Origin: Larix kaempferi
Lineage: Eukaryota > Streptophyta > Pinopsida > Pinales > Pinaceae
Direction of reading: 5' to 3'
Length of the DNA stretch: 64,000 nt
Assembly: GCA_027924585.1 (NCBI GenBank)
Contig: BSBM01000809.1
Location: 6,109,001 to 6,173,000, forward strand
Both the position numbers and the translations under genes were made by a program. Position 1 is the stretch's first letter; each line of letters begins with the position of its first letter. The notes under the pieces were generated by a model. The model did no database searches and was not told where the DNA came from. It saw nothing but the letters and a program-made list of their open reading frames with translations. This document shows, piece after piece, positions 57,801 through 64,000 of this stretch.

Positions 57801-58934
57801 ACATGACATTTCAATACTAATAGTATATATAACTATAATATTTTATGAATGAGAGTATAAGATATTTGTTAAATTGCAAAACATAACAGAGGAAGTTAAT
57901 TTTAAGGAATCATAACAGAGTTAGGTTATTCATTCAATCTATTCAATGCCTATCATTTATCTATTTTAATCTTCCTTCTCTATACTAGAGTATGATATAG
58001 AAAACAGTCTGGGAAAAAATATAGAGAGGGCATTTATTCTATGAATTCATAAATTTATTCAGCAGTCTACAAAATCCTAAACAAATCAGAAAATCACACT
58101 TATACTTCTATATTATCCTTAGTTAGCTAGAGAGTAATAAATAAACAATTATAGAAAGTAAATTAACTACTTAGAGATGAAACATCATTTAGAACCTGCA
58201 ACTGTAGATAGGGTGGACAAACACCCAAGGAGGCCTGTTCCTCCCAACCTTCTCCAGAAGAAGCGACCAATCTACTTGCCTCCTTTGGACCCCCGAGCCT
58301 ATTTACTGAACCACTAGGTAGAAGACTCTTGTGTAGAAGCAAGACACTCAAGTTGTATAACCAGCAATCAATAGAGACTTGCCATAATCTTTAATCTCTG
58401 CACTCAGCAGTAAAACTCTGCACTCAACAATAACAAGGCAGACTTACACCATGATAAAAAACATAGCTTTTCCCCTCATTGAATCTCTTATGTGCATACA
58501 ACAGAACGACAATGTAAGTTTCCTCGTCAGTAAAAAGTGTTGGACCTCAGTCCAAATTCGATGGCTTTATAAAGATGCCTAGGTCTTTAGTGGTCAATTT
58601 CCAATAAACGAGCCTTAAGCTCCAGTCCCATCTTTCAGGGAATTATGACCACAATTCAAGGGAGTTGTCTGATACCAATAGCTGGTTACTTGCCTCATGA
58701 TGCTGCCACTTGTCCTTTGCCTTCTACCCCACATTCCATTCCACCTAGTGGGTTAGTAAACACTCTTTCAATAGTTCTTCTTGGGTGAGTGTCTCCTATT
58801 TTATTTATTTAAATAATAATATTGTGCAATTACAGTCATCCTTGGACACTTGTCCAAATAGAAAACTTTACAATAAAATTTAAGATAATGTCTTCTTCAA
58901 ACATAAAATGTTTTCAGTAAAGGGGTATGTTACA
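54836..58934. mobile_element. possible large solo LTR (4.1 kb)
   Basis: The left end TGTAACATCCC and right end GGGTATGTTACA form the short inverted terminal pair TGTAACA/TGTTACA typical of Ty3/gypsy LTRs. Flanks GTATT and ATATT agree at four of five bases. No primer site or polypurine tract adjoins either end, as expected for a solo LTR. There is no conserved coding; a few short open frames (for example 56,301-56,071 minus and 56,861-57,082 plus) are unrecognised. Orientation is undecided. An unrelated pair of ends cannot be excluded without a second copy. Confidence 0.4.
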
Positions 58935-61900
58935 ATATTCTTGATAAGGTTAATTTTTTGTGCATATCTTTAGAAGTCATTTAACTTCATGAAGTCTCTG
59001 AATAATTGTTGGGATAATTGATTTGATTGTGACAACATTTAAGTTCAAAATTTACTATATAGGATAGTGATGGAAGAATGGCATGTGGTGTGAAATTTGA
59101 TGTTTCGAGAAACCTTTATCATGTTTTCCTATAGATCTATAACCTTCAGGTGAATATACATAGATAATCGGTTTGCCCATTGAGTCACCATTTGTTGTAT
59201 GCACAACAGATCCCATCTTAAACATAAGATAGGAGCCCCTTTTATTTCTTATTTGTTTGGATTTCCATCCTTGTATTTCACCATTGACTTGATCATTTTC
59301 CTAGATCTCTAGTATTATTTGGATTGTTTCCATTTTTATTGATCTCTAGCTTGTATTTTCTTTTTGATTCATTTGATTTGGTTCCATGATCTTGGTGGTT
59401 AACTTACTATGTTTTCCTTCACATTCCCCGCATAGATTTGGTCTTCATTGCATAAACTGATTATTCAAGATGATGGTTGGTTATTAGCTTCATTCTGGGA
59501 TTTGGATTGATATTATGAGTTTAGATATTGCATTATTGTGATATTTGACCTTGATCGAGTTTTGATTTCACTTTTGCATGCTTAGAATCATAATATATAT
59601 ATTGTAAATAATCTTAATCTTTGAGTTTGTTTGCTTATGTTAGTTTAATATTTTTAATGTTTAATTTAAGCTTATTTAAATCTTTTAAATATTCATGGTC
59701 ATGCTTTGGCTAGCATTAAATTACTTAGTGTATTTTATTCAATCCATATATTAAATTTATACACAATTTGATTTTATGAAAATTAAAAAAACACATGTTT
59801 TAGTTTGTATCATTCTAATTTCTCTAATTTTCATGAGTTTTTGTTTTATGATTATTTGGGAATTAGTGGGATTAAAGTTCAATATTCGCGAATGTAAAAT
59901 TAGTTTGATCATGGATAAGTCTTTCATTTTCAATAAGCTAATTTGACCTTGAAAATACAATTTCTATTTTTCCCTTTTGCAATTTTAAAGGATTTTCATT
60001 TATTATTGTGCAAAAGGAAATATTATTATTATTTTCTTGGTATTCTATTATTTGAAAATGATTATGTTAGAAACCTATTTATGGGACTTATTAAATCTCC
60101 TATATTATAGGAGTGATGCTTTTCATATATACGTAACTTGTATGGACAACATTTATTTTCATAAGAATTAACTTGTAAATTGTTTTGGTTTTTCCTTCAT
60201 GTTTATATTTTTTCAATATTGGATTTTCTTTTACTTTGTAAATATTTCTAGATTTGTTTTCTCCATTGTTATTTCATTACTTCATTCAATATTTAAAAAA
60301 AATTACATTGTTACAAGCTTTTAGAACATTTTTATGCATTTTTGTGGATTTGAGGAACTTGTTAAATTTCAATATTTCTGCAATCCGTAATCCGCGAATG
60401 TGGATTGTAGAACCTTTAATTTTAATTCTTAGATTTTGATGTTTCCACAATACGCAATCCGCAAATAGTAGTGGGATAGCAAGTTAATAAATTAATAGAA
60501 TTTGATTTCGTAAAAGTATTAAGGATTGCGGAAACTATATAATTTCAAAAAAAAAAACATTTCCTCATTTCCGATTTCCACAATCCACAATGCAATTATA
60601 GAAAATGTGATGTGCGGATTGTGGAAGTTACTTTTTCAAATTTTCAAATTTTCATTTCCGCATTCCACAACTCGATTTTTCGGACCCTAAGTTTCTTTTA
60701 TGCTATGTTTTAATTTAATTTTGGGTTTGTAAATTTTGGTAATTTCATTTTTACTTGGTATTTTATTTTTTGTTTAGATTTTGTTTTCCAATTTTGATTT
60801 GTTTAAATGTATTTTTCAAATCCTAATTTTCGTCCCCGACATTTTTAGATATTTTGGGATATTGATTTTGGATTTTTGTTTGGTTTTATTCTTTTGGAAA
60901 ATAATTAGTATGGGATAATAGATTTAATTGTTAGATCAATGGCCACAATTCACCCAACAATGAAATTAATAGCTAATGAGGCTTAACTTCCGGGAGCAAT
61001 ATCTTGAGATTTATGAATCCAAATCAAGCCCGAGATAGCTCGTTGGAAAGCTGGAAAGATGCAGAATGATTTGGGAAGATTATTTTTTCCAATTGAATAG
61101 CGTAACCACCCCAAAAATCTATCTGAATAGTCAATTTTGGATTTGGATCGGATTTATCTATTTTTCATTATATTTTGGTTTGTAAATGGATTTTTATTAA
61201 TTTGGATTTCTTTAATTAGCTTTGGAATGATGTTTTAATTTATCTTTTGAATTATACAGGTGTGGATTTGGATTTAGATGAGTCAAACTGAAGAATTTAC
61301 ATCCCAAATTTGGAGCAATAAAAACATGCCAAGTGGAAAGCAATGATCTTTGGACAAGATTTTTGGAGTGATGGAGATGAATCCGACGAATCCAAGACAT
61401 GTGTTTTGTGCAGAATATGCCCTTTTAGCTTATGTATGTGCAGAATCCTCAGAACTTTCTTCATTTGGGATATCCGACTACTTTCTCAAAACGAAATTTC
61501 TAATATTTTTCTCATGGATGAATTTGCTAAATGGCACAACTCACCTAGTTAGCTCGGGAATTGGGGAAACTGATCTTATCCTCTCCTGTTATTTATTTTG
61601 TATAAATACCTACCTTCTATGCTCTGAACAGAGGGGGATCTCGGGAGAAAATGTTTTCTTTCTTTCTCTGTAATATAGAATTGTTATGCATTTTTATGCA
61701 TATAGTTTGTTATTCACGTTAGTGGATGACACTCTCTGATTTCTCAGCAAGCTAGTTCATTGGATCTAGAGATTTTCTATAAGGTTTTCATCAGTTTATT
61801 TAATATATTGAATTTGGTTTGTTTTCTGCAATTTATTTTTCAGAATATGTTGATTTTCATCTTATATTCACATTCTATTGCCTATGTTTAGACCTCATAA

Positions 61901-62231
61901 GTTATTTTCAATTGCAGCACGAATCATAATCAATATATGATGAGCAGAATTCTTGATTTGTCTTGAATTTTGTTAATTGCATAACCTCTAATGTTTTCTA
62001 TCACGCTAATTAATTGATATGAATCTTAATTTTCAGCTTGATAATCAATTGAATACTAATTTAAACTAATATTTTTTCATTTTTGATCAGTTTATAAAAA
62101 ATAACTTTTTTGTTTTCATTCTATTAATACTATTAAATGATTATTTTTATCATTTATCATAGATTGGAAGATTGACATGAACTGGTTATCACAATCACAT
62201 GTGCTAAAGTACACATCAAGTAAGGTTTGCA
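58935..62231. other. unassigned AT-rich region, possibly old LTR sequence
   Basis: No supported gene. Motifs related to AATCCGCAAAT and its complement recur at 60,375-60,665. A TATA box (TATAAATACC, 61,601-61,610) downstream of GC-richer sequence and followed by TTTCTTTCTTTCTCTGTAATA looks like an LTR U3-R region, but no LTR ends were found. Confidence 0.35.
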
Positions 62232-63087
62232 TTTAGGATTTAGTTTCATTCATGATTGAAAGCCTCCTCTTTCAGGAGAAATCAACACTCAGCAGTTAAC
62301 GGAGCTGTAAAACCCGTCGGAGTTAGCTATACAAAACAGCTTGAGAATAGGGTAATCCTTGCGTGGGGTTACTTGAAGCCTTCATATGGGCTATCTCCCT
62401 TATGTTATTTCCTAGGGTACTTCCAACACATCCGGGGATTCAACATAAGGATTCACTATTGTTCCTCCATGATGCAAATCAGCAACTAAAGAAAAGGAAA
62501 CCCCAACAAATCCTACACCTAACAACAAAAATTCCTTTGAAAAATTTCAATACCTACAAATGGATCAAATTATGAGCTAGGAGTTGACACTGGAATACTC
62601 AAACAATGTTACTGGATTTCAAAACAAAGAATCAATGGTCAAGGAGATAAGTGAGAGGCAAAAGAAGGATCTTAATGTTCCACATGAGAACTCAAAGGAA
62701 GATCCAAGCCATCTTCCAGAAGTGACTAGGATTCGTGAAAAAGTGGAAGAGATCCACTTTGATTTGGGTGAATTGACATTACGAGGTTGGTTAAGGATTA
62801 TAAAGGAAATGATCCTCTTTTGGTTCCCCAAGAATAGATCCAGATGCTTTAGGAATCCCTTAAAAAGGTTAATTTGGACCTAGATTATTAATTGCAGTAA
62901 GGTCCTAGCCATATGGGAGTAGAGGTAGCACCTACGAAAGATCTCTCAAACCTATTCAAGGAAGAAAAGAAAAGGTTTATATCGCAACGAAACAACTCAT
63001 TCAAGATCTTGGAGAGAAGCTAATAAATTCAGGTAACTACATTTCCATGATGGAAATATTTCCATCACAACCCCCCCATAGTTCTCG
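62232..63087 (+). pseudogene. L1-type LINE, region ahead of ORF2 (ORF1 relic)
   Basis: Broken plus-strand frames (62,256-62,489, 62,363-62,575 and 62,584-62,883) lie directly upstream of a recognisable LINE ORF2. They carry a charged segment (KEISERQKKDLNVPHENSKED). By position this should be ORF1, the RNA-binding protein of L1 elements, but no domain can be identified. Confidence 0.4.
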
Positions 63088-64000
63088 ATGAAAATTAGTT
63101 CTTGGAATATAAGGGGCTTTCATGGAAGGAGTAACCAAAGAACCTTGACGAATTGAATTTGTAGAGATAAACCTAAGATAGTTATGCTCTAGGAAATGAA
63201 ATGTAACATGGATTTTTTGCACGAAATGGGTAAAGGATGTTGGTTAGGTTATTTGACTATAACCCAAGATGCAGTGGGAACGACCGACGAAACATATTTT
63301 ATAAGGGATAAACAAAAGGTGGAACTTAAGGGAATTTTTATAGCTTTCCAATCTATGATAGTTGAATTTGAGATTGTGGGGTCACATCAATAAGGTTTGA
63401 TTACAAATGTATATGGCCTCTCTGTCCCTGAAGCTAAATCTCATTTTTCATATTCCATTTGTCGGATGGGAGCCATGGTGAATGCCAGATCATGGATTCA
63501 TGGAGATGATATTAACATCACCACCTCTGTAACTGAAAAAAGAGGAGGTATTAGAATGATATATGCTTATGGAGATTTCCTTAGGGATATTATCTTACTT
63601 CTCAAGCTCATTGACAGTTGTATTGTTAATGCGGTACATACATGAAACAATTGAAGAATGGAATCTCATTAGGTGGCATTATGACTTGAACTTTTTATTC
63701 TTTTTGAACCATCAGTGACTCAGAGTATTCTTTTGGAGGAAGATATCCCACCCTATGTTGGGCCACATCATTGGCCCATTGATCTTTCTTTATAGACAGA
63801 GGATAGGCCTCACAACATTCGAACTTTTAGGAAAACATTGAGCACTGGTGGAACGGAACAACCATAATGGGAGGTTCATATATGGCTCATATTTAATGGT
63901 GTCTCATAGCCCTGAAGATTAAATTGAAATCTTAGAATAGAGAGGTTTTTGGTCACATCTTGAAAGACAAAGAAATTTTGGAACAGTAGATGGCCACTTT
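63088..64000 (+). pseudogene. L1-type LINE ORF2, endonuclease domain, partial and broken
   Basis: Starts ATG at 63,088 with MKISSWNIRGFHGRSNQRTL, the start of the APE-like endonuclease of plant L1 ORF2. EMKC stands where the QETKC motif is expected (its Gln codon appears as TAG). NVYG, WIHGDDINITTS and EKRGGIR follow in the family order. The SDH-type catalytic end is altered to GPHHWPI. Several in-frame stops occur (for example 63,154, 63,175, 63,391 and 63,643). The reverse-transcriptase part would lie beyond the right edge of the window. The endonuclease normally nicks target DNA to prime reverse transcription; here it is non-functional. Confidence 0.8.

Overview
The window looks like plant nuclear DNA from a large, transposon-saturated genome, most likely a gymnosperm (inference). 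The signs are wall-to-wall transposable elements in several states of decay, plant-type copia, gypsy, L1 and hAT families, introns with GT/AG borders, and one gene relic of the ginkbilobin-2 (Gnk2/DUF26) type. No intact host gene was found. No rRNA, tRNA or CRISPR array was recognised.

Layout. 1-12.3 kb holds a copia 3' LTR (554-1051), a degraded gypsy gag/protease relic (2.8-4.5 kb), a 1.03-kb hAT-like non-autonomous element (8563-9590), and an AT-rich tandem-repeat field that contains an orphan copy of a promoter (10.9-11.05 kb). 12,294-42,880 is the main discovery: a 30.6-kb segment bounded by inverted terminal repeats and a 4-bp duplication ATAC, inserted into the AT-rich repeat field. 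Without two later LTR retrotransposons it is about 18 kb. It carries two convergent, intron-containing genes. On the plus strand is a DDD-type transposase-like gene (17,999-27,848). On the minus strand is an eight-exon accessory gene (42,626-33,066). Between them lie about eleven copies of a ~358-bp tandem repeat, and the left arm has a 2.5-kb CAT-triplet satellite. CG-rich palindromic motif arrays occur near both ends and ahead of both genes.

Nested insertions. A copia element (18,239-24,751, TSD AAGCA) splits an exon of the transposase gene and itself contains a solo LTR (23,036-23,784, TSD ACAGC). A chromodomain gypsy element (36,324-42,437, TSD AGAAA) sits in intron 1 of the accessory gene. 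By eye the copia LTRs differ by roughly 3% and the gypsy LTRs by roughly 7%, giving the order giant transposon, then gypsy, then copia, then solo LTR (inference).

42.9-64 kb continues the AT-rich field into a Gnk2-like pseudogene (43,727-44,126). It then holds a 2.1-kb hAT-like element (45,578-47,693), a second copy of the 1.0-kb hAT-like element in inverse orientation (48,219-49,234), a triplicated 350-bp unit carrying a CACTA-type terminus, a gag-only retroelement relic, a possible 4.1-kb solo LTR (54,836-58,934), and the start of a decayed L1 LINE running off the right edge.

For the giant transposon the two genes would be expected to act together: the transposase recognises the ends, the accessory protein assists. 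That is inference from layout. Both genes carry premature stops, so this copy is dead. Nearly all stops are explained by C-to-T type changes.
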